Origin: Oceaniferula flava
Lineage (GTDB): Bacteria; Verrucomicrobiota; Verrucomicrobiia; Verrucomicrobiales; Akkermansiaceae
Assembly (NCBI RefSeq): GCF_016811075.1
Contig: NZ_JAFBGL010000001.1
Span: 372,001 to 436,000, forward strand
Length of the DNA stretch: 64,000 nucleotides
Reading direction: 5' to 3'
The position numbers were made by a program, and so were the translations under genes. This document shows, piece after piece, positions 1 to 9,940 of this stretch; positions within the stretch are counted from its first letter, which is position 1, and each line of letters begins with the position of its first letter. The notes beneath the pieces are model-generated. The model was not told the DNA's origin. It did no database searches and saw only the letters and a list, made by a program, of their open reading frames with translations.

Positions 1-418
1 TGCCGTCGAGCGTTGGCAGCTCCATTCCCAGATGCCATTTGCCGATCATGGCGGTGTTGTAGCCCTGTTGTTTTAAAAGTTGCGGCACAGTGAGTCGGTC
101 GGCTGCGATGAGTGGTTTACTGTAGCCCCAGATGACTCCTTCTTGGAGATGGGTGCGCCAATTGTATCGGCCTGTCATCACGCCGTATCGCGTGGGCGTG
201 CAGACCGACGAGCTGGAATGGGCATCGGTGAAAATCATGCCTTCTGCGGCCAGTCGATCGATGTGGGGCGTGGCAATTTTGCTTCGCTCAGGATTGAGGC
301 AATGCACATCGCCGTAGCCCATGTCATCGGCGAGGATGTAAATGATGTTGGGCTTGGGCGCGGCATGGGCGACGAGAGCCAGGCAGGTGGAGAGGAGGGG
401 AATGAGTGTTTTTTTCAT
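1..418 (-). CDS. Sulfatase, secreted, 5' part only (cut by window edge)
   Basis: The first 139 codons of a type I sulfatase of the alkaline-phosphatase superfamily, read on the minus strand from an ATG at 418. Residues 1-20 form a Sec signal peptide (MKKTLIPLLSTCLALVAHAA). The metal-binding start NIIYILADDMGYGD follows, then the sulfatase signature SVCTPTRYGVMTGR. Its Cys (residue 73, in C-T-P-T-R) is the residue converted to formylglycine in this family, and GKWHLG near residue 127 is the next conserved block. Secreted sulfatases commonly desulfate algal polysaccharides in marine Verrucomicrobiota; the substrate here cannot be read because the C-terminus is outside the window. Confidence 0.93.
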   Translation of the reverse strand, partial: MKKTLIPLLSTCLALVAHAAPKPNIIYILADDMGYGDVHCLNPERSKIATPHIDRLAAEGMIFTDAHSSSSVCTPTRYGVMTGRYNWRTHLQEGVIWGYSKPLIAADRLTVPQLLKQQGYNTAMIGKWHLGMELPTLDG

Positions 419-579
419 GAAGCTAGGGCTGCAGGATGAGCATACGGAATAAAATCGGGGCTCATTTCAAGAATGGCAACCACCATCCTCGAAAAGCGTG
501 GCATGGGCTTCGCTTGCGCCTAGGGCAACATACAAACTTGTCTATTTACAATTATGTCCCGATCTCATAGCAACTGTGC

Positions 580-2277
580 ATGTCTGATTGCCGCCGCCCA
601 TTTTCCTCACAAGTATTCGATGGCCCTGATCGCGCACCTAGCCGTGCGATGATGCATGCCGTCGGTTTTAAAAACGAAGATTTCGAGAAACCACAGATCG
701 GAGTGGCCTCCACCTGGAGCCAGGTCACGCCCTGCAACATGCACATCGATCGTCTCGCCAACGAGTCCGCCAAAGGTGTCGATGCCGCCGGTGGTAAGGC
801 CGTGATTTTTAACACCATCACTATTTCCGATGGAATCTCCATGGGCACCGAGGGGATGAAATACTCCCTCGTCTCGCGTGAAGTCATCGCCGACTCCATT
901 GAAACCGTGGCCGGCTGCGAAGGCATGGACGGCGTGGTCGCCATCGGTGGCTGCGATAAAAACATGCCGGCATGCATCATCGCTCTGGCTCGGATGAACC
1001 GCCCCAGCGTCTTTGTCTACGGCGGCACCATCCTTCCCGGTTGTGCGAGCATTAAGGGGGAGGAAAAGGATCTCGATATCGTCTCCGTGTTCGAAGCCGT
1101 GGGAAAACACGCCGCCGGTGAGTTCTCAGATGAAGAGCTGAAGACCGTGGAGGAAAATGCCATCCCCGGCGAAGGCTCTTGCGGCGGCATGTACACCGCG
1201 AACACCATGGCCTCCGCCATTGAGGCGCTTGGGATGTCGCTTCCTAACAGCTCTGCGCAAGCGGCGGTTGGCGATGACAAGATGATCGACTGCTTCGATG
1301 CCGGCGCCGCCGTGCTGAACATGATCGACAAAGGCATCCGCCCACTCGACATCCTCACACGCAAGGCCTTCGAGAATGCGGTCACCGTGGTGATTGCTCT
1401 CGGCGGCTCCACCAATGCCGTGCTGCACCTTCTCGCCATGGCGCACGCCGCAGGTGTGGATCTGACCATCGAAGACTTCACCGAAATCGGCAAACGCGTC
1501 CCAATGCTGGCCGATCTGAAACCGTCGGGCAAATACGTCATGGCCGACCTGGTAAAAATCGGCGGCACCGTGCCACTGATGCGCATTCTGCTGGAGGCTG
1601 GTCTGCTTCATGGCGACTGCCTCACCGTCACCGGCAAGACCATGGCGGAAAACCTCGCCAATTCACCAATCAAGTATCCAGAAGACCAGGATATCATCCG
1701 TCCGCTGGATAATCCGATCAAGAAAGACAGCCACCTGCGCATCCTCTACGGCAACCTCGCTCCAGAAGGGGCTGTGGCCAAGATCACCGGTAAGGAAGGC
1801 AACAGCTTCACCGGCAGCGCCCGTGTCTTCGACTGTGAGGAAGACGCAATGAAAGCCATCCTTGACGGCAAAATTGTCGACGGCAATGTCATCGTCATCC
1901 GCCGCGAAGGGCCGAAAGGCGGTCCTGGTATGCGTGAGATGTTAGGGCCCACCTCCGCCGTCATGGGCCGAGGCCTCGGCGATACTGTCGCGCTGATCAC
2001 CGACGGTCGATTCTCCGGTGGCAGCCACGGGTTTGTGGTCGGTCATATTACTCCGGAAGCGCACGTCGGCGGACCGATCGGTCTGCTGAAAGACGGCGAT
2101 GAAATCACCATCGATGCCGTGGGTAACACCATCAGCGTCAACATCAGTGAGGAAGAGCTGGAAGCCCGCAAAGCCGATTGGCAACCGTATGAGCCACGCT
2201 ACAAACGTGGTGTGCTCGCCAAATACGCCCACACCGTGACCTCCGCCTCCACCGGCGCCGTCACAGATAAATTCTAA
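580..2277 (+). CDS. ilvD: Dihydroxy-acid dehydratase
   Basis: A 565-residue IlvD, the usual length. It dehydrates 2,3-dihydroxy-isovalerate and 2,3-dihydroxy-3-methylvalerate to the 2-oxo acids in valine and isoleucine synthesis. The three conserved cysteine contexts for the Fe-S cluster are present: PCN (C52), [10 protein letters not shown] (C125, followed by the conserved Lys) and [14 protein letters not shown] (C201). The C-terminal half has [17 protein letters not shown]. The ATG at 580 fits the family N-terminus ([18 protein letters not shown]). It stands alone, without other ilv genes beside it. The 161 bp between the divergent sulfatase gene and ilvD shows no obvious attenuator. Confidence 0.97.
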   Translation: MSDCRRPFSSQVFDGPDRAPSRAMMHAVGFKNEDFEKPQIGVASTWSQVTPCNMHIDRLANESAKGVDAAGGKAVIFNTITISDGISMGTEGMKYSLVSREVIADSIETVAGCEGMDGVVAIGGCDKNMPACIIALARMNRPSVFVYGGTILPGCASIKGEEKDLDIVSVFEAVGKHAAGEFSDEELKTVEENAIPGEGSCGGMYTANTMASAIEALGMSLPNSSAQAAVGDDKMIDCFDAGAAVLNMIDKGIRPLDILTRKAFENAVTVVIALGGSTNAVLHLLAMAHAAGVDLTIEDFTEIGKRVPMLADLKPSGKYVMADLVKIGGTVPLMRILLEAGLLHGDCLTVTGKTMAENLANSPIKYPEDQDIIRPLDNPIKKDSHLRILYGNLAPEGAVAKITGKEGNSFTGSARVFDCEEDAMKAILDGKIVDGNVIVIRREGPKGGPGMREMLGPTSAVMGRGLGDTVALITDGRFSGGSHGFVVGHITPEAHVGGPIGLLKDGDEITIDAVGNTISVNISEEELEARKADWQPYEPRYKRGVLAKYAHTVTSASTGAVTDKF

Positions 2278-2420
2278 TCCGGTTTCACCGCTTGGAGCTG
2301 CGGCTGGCAGCGAGACGATTATGTGTTTCCCACATCATTCTTGAGCTTGCCACGCCGCCGTTCTGTGCTAAAAAACCGACCGTCCACCCGCCGTTGGGAT
2401 TTTCACCCAACAGCACCCAG

Positions 2421-2495
2421 GCCGCTGTAGCTCAGGGGTAGAGCAATTCACTCGTAATGAATAGGTCGCCGGTTCAATTCCGGCCAGCGGCTCCA
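2421..2495 (+). tRNA. tRNA-Thr (anticodon CGT), CCA encoded
   Basis: Full cloverleaf. The acceptor stem GCCGCTG/CAGCGGC is perfect. The D arm is GCTC..GAGC, the anticodon stem ATTCA/TGAAT closes loop CTCGTAA, giving anticodon CGT, which reads ACG. The T arm is GCCGG TTCAATT CCGGC. The 3' CCA is encoded after discriminator T. Confidence 0.95.
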
Positions 2496-2553
2496 GGTGA
2501 TGGGAGCGAGGTCGGAGGGCCCTTTTCCGAAGCCTCCATTGACTCGGCGAACG

Positions 2554-3033
2554 ATGAAGAACAGCCAAGCCGCCCTAGCCGCGTGGTGCTGCTTACTTTT
2601 CCTAGTAGCGGCATTCGGAGTGGTTCAGCTCAAGCAGCTGATCACCTTGGTTTATGATCACTTGCGGTCGCAGCAGTGGGAATCCGTTGAGGGGGTAGTT
2701 CTGGACGATCAGGTCGTTTCTCAAACGAACTATCAACATACTGGAAGATATGGCCGTAGCGGTTCGGTGAATTGGATAACAGGTTCCAGTGACAAGGTGG
2801 TTTATGATTGGCAGGGCGGTGAGGAATCGATTTTCATTCCCTCTCGGTGGCTGACCGAGTCGGGCGATGTCGTGGATGTTGCCTACAGCGATGCGGCTTA
2901 CCCTGAGCGAATCGTCCGTTATCGAAACTTTCCGCAGCGCGTGCTCTGGAAGTCGGTTTGTTGTGTGGTCTTGTTGTTAGGGCCGGTCTGGTTCTTTCGC
3001 ATGCTCTCGAGCTCAAAGCGTGCGAGTGCGTGA
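2554..3033 (+). CDS. DUF3592-like membrane protein
   Basis: A 159-residue protein with two membrane segments, at residues 4-25 and near the C-terminus (VLWKSVCCVVLLLGPVWFF). The loop between them has the layout of DUF3592 proteins: WESVEGVVLDDQVV, a stretch of Tyr-rich beta strands (VVYDWQGGEESIF), then SGDVVDVAYSDAAYPERIVRY. Function is unknown for this family. An upstream ATG at 2497 is in frame but lies 2 bp after the tRNA and would put a charged segment before the first helix, so 2554 is preferred. DUF3592 assignment is by pattern only. Confidence 0.7.
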   Translation: MKNSQAALAAWCCLLFLVAAFGVVQLKQLITLVYDHLRSQQWESVEGVVLDDQVVSQTNYQHTGRYGRSGSVNWITGSSDKVVYDWQGGEESIFIPSRWLTESGDVVDVAYSDAAYPERIVRYRNFPQRVLWKSVCCVVLLLGPVWFFRMLSSSKRASA

Positions 3034-3124
3034 CGGGTTCGATGATTAATGATTCTTGAGAAAAAGGATGAGCGATTGCAGTTTGCGCTGTTGGATGACG
3101 ACCGGATCGGTCTAGTTTTGCGCC

Positions 3125-3484
3125 ATGAGTATTCAACGATTGGAAACCAAGCAACGCATGAGCCGGGTGGTGATTCACAACGACACCATTTATCTCTGCG
3201 GTCAGGTCGCGAAGGACGCTACGCAAGGCATGGCGGAGCAAACGAAAACCATGCTCGAGAAGGTGGACGAGCTGTTGATCCAGGCTGGTTCGGATCGGGA
3301 GCACATGTTATCGGCCACCGTTTACGTGCGCGACATGAAGGATTTCGCTGCAATGAACGAAGTTTGGGATGCCTGGGTGCCGGACGGGCATGCGCCAGCA
3401 CGAGCCTGTGTGGAAGCGCGCATGGCGCGGCCAGAACTGCTGGTGGAGATCTCCGTGGTTGCAGCAGTGAAGAAGGCCTCCTAG
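3125..3484 (+). CDS. RidA family protein (imine/enamine deaminase-like)
   Basis: A 119-residue RidA/YjgF/UK114 protein. RidA proteins form cytosolic trimers, and the founding members hydrolyse reactive enamine/imine intermediates made by PLP enzymes. Visible features are the beta-strand pattern [17 protein letters not shown], the helix [45 protein letters not shown] and the active-site region [19 protein letters not shown] with the conserved Arg of the P-A-R-x-x-V motif. Which RidA subgroup this is, and so its substrate, is not certain. It stands alone between the DUF3592-like gene and a tRNA. Confidence 0.9.
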   Translation: MSIQRLETKQRMSRVVIHNDTIYLCGQVAKDATQGMAEQTKTMLEKVDELLIQAGSDREHMLSATVYVRDMKDFAAMNEVWDAWVPDGHAPARACVEARMARPELLVEISVVAAVKKAS

Positions 3485-3576
3485 GGCGGAAGCGGGTGCA
3501 GATGAGGACGTGATGCACGCACTTTGTGAGTGCTCGAACTGCGTTCTCATCCTGTAGTGCTTTTTAAAAAGAAAAG

Positions 3577-3650
3577 CACGCCCTACAGGATTCGAACCTG
3601 TGACCTACTGATTAGAAGTCAGTTGCTCTATCCAACTGAGCTAAGGGCGC
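3577..3650 (-). tRNA. tRNA-Arg (anticodon TCT)
   Basis: Cloverleaf on the minus strand. Acceptor GCGCCCT/AGGGCGT (one G-T pair), D arm GCTC..GAGC, anticodon stem ACTGA/TCAGT with loop CTTCTAA giving anticodon TCT, which reads AGA and AGG. The T arm is ACAGG TTCGAAT CCTGT. CCA is not encoded, unlike the Thr tRNA at 2421. Confidence 0.95.
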
Positions 3651-3802
3651 TTTGAAAAATGATGGCCACGGTGCCGGTGAGGATGCACTGGCGGGGCTGG
3701 GAGGGATTTACGAGGGGATGGGGCATCCGTCAAGACAGGATGCATGGCCACGGTTGGAAAAATGATCAGTGACCGTGGCGAAAGTTGGCTGGGTGAGGGG
3801 GC

Positions 3803-4081
3803 CTACTCGGGGAGATTGCGCTGCTCTTCCTCGATGCGTTCGGCGAGCCATTGTTTCATCATCGATTGGTAGTTGAGGAAACGGGAGCGGGCGAGACGCT
3901 TGATGCGTGAGAGCATGCGGGGATCGAATCTCAGGGTGATGGTGGTGGACTCGCGGGAGTCCGGCTGGTGCACGGAGCTGGCCAGAAGTTTGGCGTCGAG
4001 CTCGTGTTCCATCCAGAATTTTGCCTCATCGGCCTCTTCCTCGAAGGGGGGGATTTCTTCCCAGGTGCTAATGGTTTTCAT
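3803..4081 (-). CDS. brnA: BrnA-type / CopG-like antitoxin
   Basis: A 92-residue protein translated 27 bp after the putative toxin gene on the same strand. The N-terminal half is acidic (IPPFEEEADEAKFWMEHEL), which in this antitoxin class contacts the toxin. The C-terminal half is a ribbon-helix-helix-like segment: TTITLRFDPRMLSRIKRLARSR, then FLNYQSMMKQWLAERI. BrnA/CopG antitoxins bind the toxin and the operon's operator. Toxin-first, antitoxin-second order agrees with brnTA modules. The family call is by pattern and context. Confidence 0.75.
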   Translation of the reverse strand: MKTISTWEEIPPFEEEADEAKFWMEHELDAKLLASSVHQPDSRESTTITLRFDPRMLSRIKRLARSRFLNYQSMMKQWLAERIEEEQRNLPE

Positions 4082-4108
4082 CGTGGTAAATTGTGAACGT
4101 GGATAAGC

Positions 4109-4387
4109 TTACTTGATTTCGCCGTAGCTGCGCTGGTAGAAGCGGAGTTCGGATTCGGTCATTTCACGAGCGGCGCAGACGCGGGCGATCTTGCCATCGG
4201 TCCAGAAGGCGATGAACAGGTGTCTGTCTTGAACGGTGCGGCCGAGGGTGTAGTAGCGGTTCTCGCCATCTTCACGATCGACATCCGGCAGCAAGCGGAT
4301 GCCGAAGGGATCTTCAAGGATTTCCTCAAGCTCACGTGGTGTGATATCTTTGAGGTTTAATGGGGAGTCGGTAAGGTCAAGTTCCAT
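4109..4387 (-). CDS. brnT: BrnT-like toxin (RelE-fold ribonuclease family)
   Basis: A 92-residue protein starting at the ATG at 4387. The core matches BrnT/DUF497: EILEDPFGIRLLPD, then YYTLGRTVQDRHLFIAFWT, IARVCAAREMTESELRFY. BrnT toxins cleave RNA and stop growth until neutralised by BrnA. The N-terminus (MELDLTDSPLNLKDITPREL) lacks the usual W-x2-K-x3-N-x2-KHG start of the family, so it is a divergent member or a RelE-like relative. A longer reading of this frame up to 4888 overlaps the subtilase gene on the same strand in another frame and is not believed. Confidence 0.72.
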   Translation of the reverse strand: MELDLTDSPLNLKDITPRELEEILEDPFGIRLLPDVDREDGENRYYTLGRTVQDRHLFIAFWTDGKIARVCAAREMTESELRFYQRSYGEIK

Positions 4388-4479
4388 GAGGTGAGACGTC
4401 GATAAATGTGACGGCGCGATGAAAACACATGTCAGCGCATTTGAACATGGTTTTTTTAGCGGGCTGACAGGCAACAGGC

Positions 4480-5280
4480 CTAATTTTCCGCTCTTTCTTC
4501 GGCGATCTGGCGCAGCAGTGATTTGGCGTGCAGCGGATGGAGGCCGGGGAAAACCGAGAGAATGCGCGCGAGCATGGCGGTCACGCGTGGGGCGGCGAAG
4601 CTGCTGCCGATAACTTCCTTGCTGGAGCCGCCGAGCCAGGCGGCGGACGACTCGCGGCCGCGGGTGGCGAATTCGACTAAGCTGCCTCTGCGCAGCTGGA
4701 TGCTGTCGCCATCGTTCGGATCGGCTCCCACGGCGATGACGGTGGGGAAATGCGCAGGCCACTCGGCGGTGTGGAAACCGCTGTTGCTGCCGGCGGCGAC
4801 GACGTGGACCGAGCGCAGGTAGAGGGCGTCCAGCCAAGCTTTGTAAATGGCGGCATCTTGAGCACGAGCGGGGGCTCCGAAACTGCACTGAATGATGTCG
4901 TAGCCCTTCCTTGCGGCAGATTTCACCCCTTCGCGGATGACGGCGGCGCGGGACTCCTTGAAGTGACCGAGGACGCGGAACGAGCCGATTTCGGCATCGG
5001 GCGCGTGGCGATGGATGATGTCGGCGACGGCCGAACCATGGCCGAAAACATCTTCGCCAGATCCCTCGACCGCTTCAATCACTCCACCGCGCGATTGGAT
5101 GATGACGTCATCACTCAGCGTGAGATTTTTCAGCTGGGGGTGACTGGTTTCCACTCCGGAATCTAGAATCGCAATGCGCACCCCCTTGCCGTTGCCGCTT
5201 TCCAATGCGTCACGTGCTTGTTCCGGTGATATCCACGTTTCCTTGTTCATGATCTGGGCAACACCCGCATTGCACCACAA
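4480..5280 (-). CDS. Subtilisin-like serine protease (S8), no signal peptide
   Basis: A compact 266-residue subtilase made of little more than the catalytic domain. The catalytic triad is present: Asp40 in IAILDSGVE, His81 in VFGHGSAVADII and Ser227 in GSSFAAPRVTAML; Asn166 in VAAGSNSG supplies the oxyanion hole. There is no Sec or Tat signal and no propeptide, so the enzyme should act in the cytoplasm. The ATG at 5250 (MNKETWISPEQ) is a plausible alternative start that removes ten residues. The neighbours are the BrnT/BrnA pair downstream and an unknown gene upstream, all on the same strand. The substrate is unknown. Confidence 0.88.
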   Translation of the reverse strand: MWCNAGVAQIMNKETWISPEQARDALESGNGKGVRIAILDSGVETSHPQLKNLTLSDDVIIQSRGGVIEAVEGSGEDVFGHGSAVADIIHRHAPDAEIGSFRVLGHFKESRAAVIREGVKSAARKGYDIIQCSFGAPARAQDAAIYKAWLDALYLRSVHVVAAGSNSGFHTAEWPAHFPTVIAVGADPNDGDSIQLRRGSLVEFATRGRESSAAWLGGSSKEVIGSSFAAPRVTAMLARILSVFPGLHPLHAKSLLRQIAEERAEN

Positions 5281-5330
5281 ATATGCGGCCAGTCCGAGAG
5301 TTTAATCCATGGGGCTGCAGCCGTGTTCGC

Positions 5331-5786
5331 TTAGTTCGAATTCTTTGCGTTTCGCCGCCTGATGAGCAAACATAGCCAAGTGGCGAAACAGGTGACTTCG
5401 ATGTCGTCAAGTTGACCCGAGATGGTCGAGCGCCTGGTAAAGATATGGTCGGGCTCAATCCGCACAGACCCGTTAGGACCGTCGAGGGTCATGGTTCGGC
5501 TGAATGCAGAAGGGGCTTTGAGCTGATAGTTTCCCAAGGGGCTTTGGATGGTGAAAGTCCGCGAGAAGGCCGAGAGTTTTTCGGCGGTGAGGCTTGTTCC
5601 CGAATGGTTGGTCATGATCCAAGAGCCGCTGAACATGCCGCATTTTTGGATGTCGTAAACTTGACCGTTCAGAGCGATGCTGCCTGATTCGCCATACCAG
5701 TTAAATGTCAATTCCGCACGATGCCCGGCACCACTGAGAACGGAGTTCCAAGTGAATATGTTGTTAGGTTTACAGTGCAATATCAT
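5331..5786 (-). CDS. Hypothetical protein, beta-rich
   Basis: A 151-residue protein not confidently recognised. It consists of repeated short strands with an F-T/S-R motif (IFTWNSVLSG, AFSRTFTIQSP, AFSRTMTLDGP, IFTRRSTISG), suggesting an antiparallel beta barrel or sandwich somewhat like LURP-one/scramblase folds; that resemblance is only a guess. The C-terminus (VTCFATWLCLLIRRR) could be a short membrane anchor. The ATG at 5786 is chosen over an in-frame ATG at 5822 because the latter lies inside the terminator hairpin at 5809-5842. Confidence 0.55.
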   Translation of the reverse strand: MILHCKPNNIFTWNSVLSGAGHRAELTFNWYGESGSIALNGQVYDIQKCGMFSGSWIMTNHSGTSLTAEKLSAFSRTFTIQSPLGNYQLKAPSAFSRTMTLDGPNGSVRIEPDHIFTRRSTISGQLDDIEVTCFATWLCLLIRRRNAKNSN

Positions 5787-5808
5787 GATGGAACTATGAC
5801 CTGTATAC

Positions 5809-5842
5809 AAAAAGGCCGCCATTGTGAATGACGGCCTTTTTT
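5809..5842 (-). terminator. Rho-independent terminator for purA
   Basis: Inverted repeat AAAAAGGCCG (5809-5818) and CGGCCTTTTTT (5832-5842) around a 13-nt loop. It lies just past the purA stop and ends in a T run when read on the minus strand. Confidence 0.85.
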
Positions 5843-5867
5843 ATAAGAGCTGGGAAATGTGTGTCGT

Positions 5868-7273
<1,406 letters not shown>

Positions 7274-7276
<3 letters not shown>

Positions 7277-8416
7277 CTTCCTATTTCCTTCGATCAGTTC
7301 CGCGAACTCTTCGAAGAAGTAAGTGGCGTCGTTCGGGCCGGGGGCGGCTTCGGGGTGATACTGGACGGAGAAGGCGGGGTATTCCTTGTGGCGGAAACCT
7401 TCGATGGTGTCGTCGTTCAGGTTGACGTGGGTGACCTCGACATCGTCCGGTAGGGAATCGGTGTCGGTGGCAAATCCGTGGTTCTGCGCAGTGATGGAGA
7501 TTTTTCCTGTGCGCAGGTCCTTGACTGGCTGGTTGCCGCCGCGGTGACCGAATTTCAGCTTGAAGGTATCACCTCCGAAGGCGTGGGTGAGGATTTGGTG
7601 GCCGAGGCAGATGCCGAACAGGGGAGTTTTTCCGAGCAGCTTTTTCACCTCGGCGTGAATGTAGTCGAGCGCGGCTGGGTCGCCGGGGCCATTGGAAAGG
7701 AAGACGCCGTCAGGTTTCAGCGCGAGCACTTCTTCGGCAGGGGTGCGGGAGTTCACCACGGTGACGTTGAAGCCGGCCTGGCGGAGGTGGCGGAGGATGT
7801 CCCACTTGATCCCGAAATCGTAAGCCACGATGTTGTATTTCACCTCGGGCAGCTCCTTGTAGGTGCCGATCTGGCCGGTGCAGGTATTGGGGATGGTCCA
7901 CTCGCGGGACTCGCCGTCCCAGAGGTAGGTGGACTCGGTGGAGACTTCTTTGACAAAATCGGAGCCGGCCATGGGCGCGGAGTCTTTGGCGGCTTGCACC
8001 GCTTCTTCGGCGGAGAGCTCGGTGGTGATGCATGAGCGCATGGCTCCGGCGGAGCGCAGGTGCTTGGTCAGCGCGCGGGTATCGACACCTTCGATGCCGA
8101 TGATTTTGTGCTCGGTGAAATACTCTGGCAGCGACTGACGGGAGCGCCAGTTGGAGGCGACTGGGGAGAGCTCGCCAATGACCAGTCCTCGGACGTGGGG
8201 TGCTGACGACTCGGCGTCCTCCGGATTGATCCCGTAGTTACCAATCATCGGATAGGTCATCGTCACGATTTGGCCTCGGTAAGAGGGATCGGTGATGATT
8301 TCCTGATAACCGGTCATAGAGGTGTTGAAGCAACACTCGCCTGTGGTGGTTCCAGTGTGTCCGAAGGCTTCACCTTCGAATGTGCGTCCGTCTTCTAGTG
8401 CCAAAATAGCTTTCAT
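7274..8416 (-). CDS. carA: Carbamoyl-phosphate synthase small subunit
   Basis: A 380-residue CarA. It is the glutamine amidotransferase subunit that feeds ammonia to CarB for carbamoyl phosphate, used for pyrimidines and arginine. The N-terminal domain starts MKAILALEDGRTFEGEAFG and has the SMTGYQEIITDPSYRGQIV block. The class I GATase domain follows with FLSNGPGDPAAL, the nucleophile Cys in FGICLGHQI, GHRGGNQPV, and the His-Glu pair in QYHPEAAPGP. carB is not in the window. Confidence 0.98.
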
Positions 8417-8526
8417 AACGATAAGTGGCAGCTTGTCCGTGGGGGGCTGGCCGCGCGCACTTTAGGTTTCACCTGTGAAGTTTCAAGTTTCAAGTTTGCG
8501 GTTAGAGCTCTAATTCTGACTGTGTC

Positions 8527-9816
8527 TCAATCAGAGAGGCGTTCTTGACGGTGCATCAACAGGGCGATGCCGCAGCCCATCAGGCTTAAAAAACAGTAAA
8601 TCCCCAGTGGAATCAACGGTGAGAAGCTGTGGAAGGCGGAGGTTAACAGCCCCATGAGGATGATGCAGAGCGCGATCAGGGTGTTCGAGGCGGAGACGTA
8701 ATCGGTGCGTCGATCGCCTTCGGCGGCGTCGACCACCCAAGTTTTCCGTCCGACCCGAACTCCGGCGTAGCCGAGATTGAACAACAGGAAGAGCACAGGC
8801 CAGCACCAGTGGGAGTCGGATAGTCCCTCGAACCACAGCGCGATGAAGATGCCGGCGATGCCGAACAGGGTGCAAGTGAGGCCTCCGATCGCCATGGTCA
8901 GGCTGCCAGAGCGGTCGGCCAATTTTCCCCATAAAAAGGAACTCACGCCCGATGCCAGGCCGGAAGCGAGCACAAAGCCGACCAGTGAGATCAGGGTGCC
9001 GGTGTGTTTTTGGCCCAGCACCACCAGCAGGGGCGAGGCCAAGGCGCTACCGAGCAGGAGGCAGCGGCAGATGATGAAATTGCGAAATACGGAGTCGTCC
9101 AGGACCAGGGAGAGGCGCTTTTTCAGATCGGAGACGACCTCCGGTTCCGCTTCGGCGTCATCGGGCAGGGGTTCCTTGACCAAGCTGTAGAGAGCGGCCC
9201 CAATCAGCCAGAGCATGGCGGCGATCAATAACACCCAGGCCAGCACGGTGATGGTTTTTTGGTCTCGGTAGAAAGTCATCGACGCTGCGGCTGCGGCGGA
9301 GAGCAGGCCTGAGATGGTGGCGGAGAGACCTCCGACCCGACCACGCACGCCCTTCGGCACGCTGCGCCCCAGCACATCCTTCGAGCTGATCGAGCAAAAC
9401 GCCCGAGCCACGGCAAACACGGTCAGAGCCGCCAGCACCGACCACCCGGCGGCCATGGCGGACAGAAACATCGCGGCGAATCCCATGGACGCCACAGCCA
9501 CCGCCTGGGTCAGCGCACCGGCGATGAAGACCCGCTTGCGGTGGCGCACGCGCTTCACCCAGCTGGAAATCAACAGCTGCGGCAGCATTGAGCCGGACTC
9601 GCGGATGGGCACCAGCATGGAAATCAGCCCCGCCGGAGCTCCCAGATAAGTCAGCACCCAAGTCAGCACCGTTTTCGGGTTCATCAGCACATCGCCGATC
9701 TTAGTGCAGGTCTGCGAGGCGATGATCGCGGCGGCGCTGCGTTTCTGGCTGGAGTCGAGTGTGGGTGTGTTTTGCGAGGGCACCGCAGAGCTATAGACGG
9801 CAAAGGCTCGCGGCAC
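8527..9816 (-). CDS. MFS transporter
   Basis: A 429-residue polytopic membrane protein of the major facilitator superfamily. An about 50-residue N-terminal segment without a clear helix is followed by roughly twelve hydrophobic helices, with a charged central loop (LVKEPLPDDAEAEPEVVSDLKKRLSL) separating two halves. The loop after helix 2 holds SSWVKRVRHRKRVFIAG, equivalent to the MFS A-motif, and a related motif recurs after the centre (GKLADRSGSLTMAIGG). The substrate cannot be told. The true start may be the Met at residue 45 (MNPKTVLTWVL), just before helix 1. Confidence 0.8.
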   Translation of the reverse strand: MPRAFAVYSSAVPSQNTPTLDSSQKRSAAAIIASQTCTKIGDVLMNPKTVLTWVLTYLGAPAGLISMLVPIRESGSMLPQLLISSWVKRVRHRKRVFIAGALTQAVAVASMGFAAMFLSAMAAGWSVLAALTVFAVARAFCSISSKDVLGRSVPKGVRGRVGGLSATISGLLSAAAAASMTFYRDQKTITVLAWVLLIAAMLWLIGAALYSLVKEPLPDDAEAEPEVVSDLKKRLSLVLDDSVFRNFIICRCLLLGSALASPLLVVLGQKHTGTLISLVGFVLASGLASGVSSFLWGKLADRSGSLTMAIGGLTCTLFGIAGIFIALWFEGLSDSHWCWPVLFLLFNLGYAGVRVGRKTWVVDAAEGDRRTDYVSASNTLIALCIILMGLLTSAFHSFSPLIPLGIYCFLSLMGCGIALLMHRQERLSD

Positions 9817-9872
9817 AATCCGAGATGCCGACTGGTCGGGGTTTTTACGCCTCTGAGTTCAGGGCAAGGAAA

Positions 9873-9899
9873 AGGCTGAGGATACGAGATCCTCAGCCT
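9873..9899 (-). terminator. Rho-independent terminator for pgi
   Basis: Perfect 10-bp stem AGGCTGAGGA/TCCTCAGCCT with a 7-nt loop, followed on the minus strand by TTTTCC. It lies 42 bp past the pgi stop. Confidence 0.85.
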
Positions 9900-9940
9900 G
9901 CTGTTCCCTTTGTGGGGAAATTTGTGAAATCAGCCTGTGC

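Noticed and set aside
4388-4888. Long form of the BrnT-like protein
   Set aside because: The extension overlaps the subtilase gene on the same strand in another frame and is Arg-rich, as shadow frames are.
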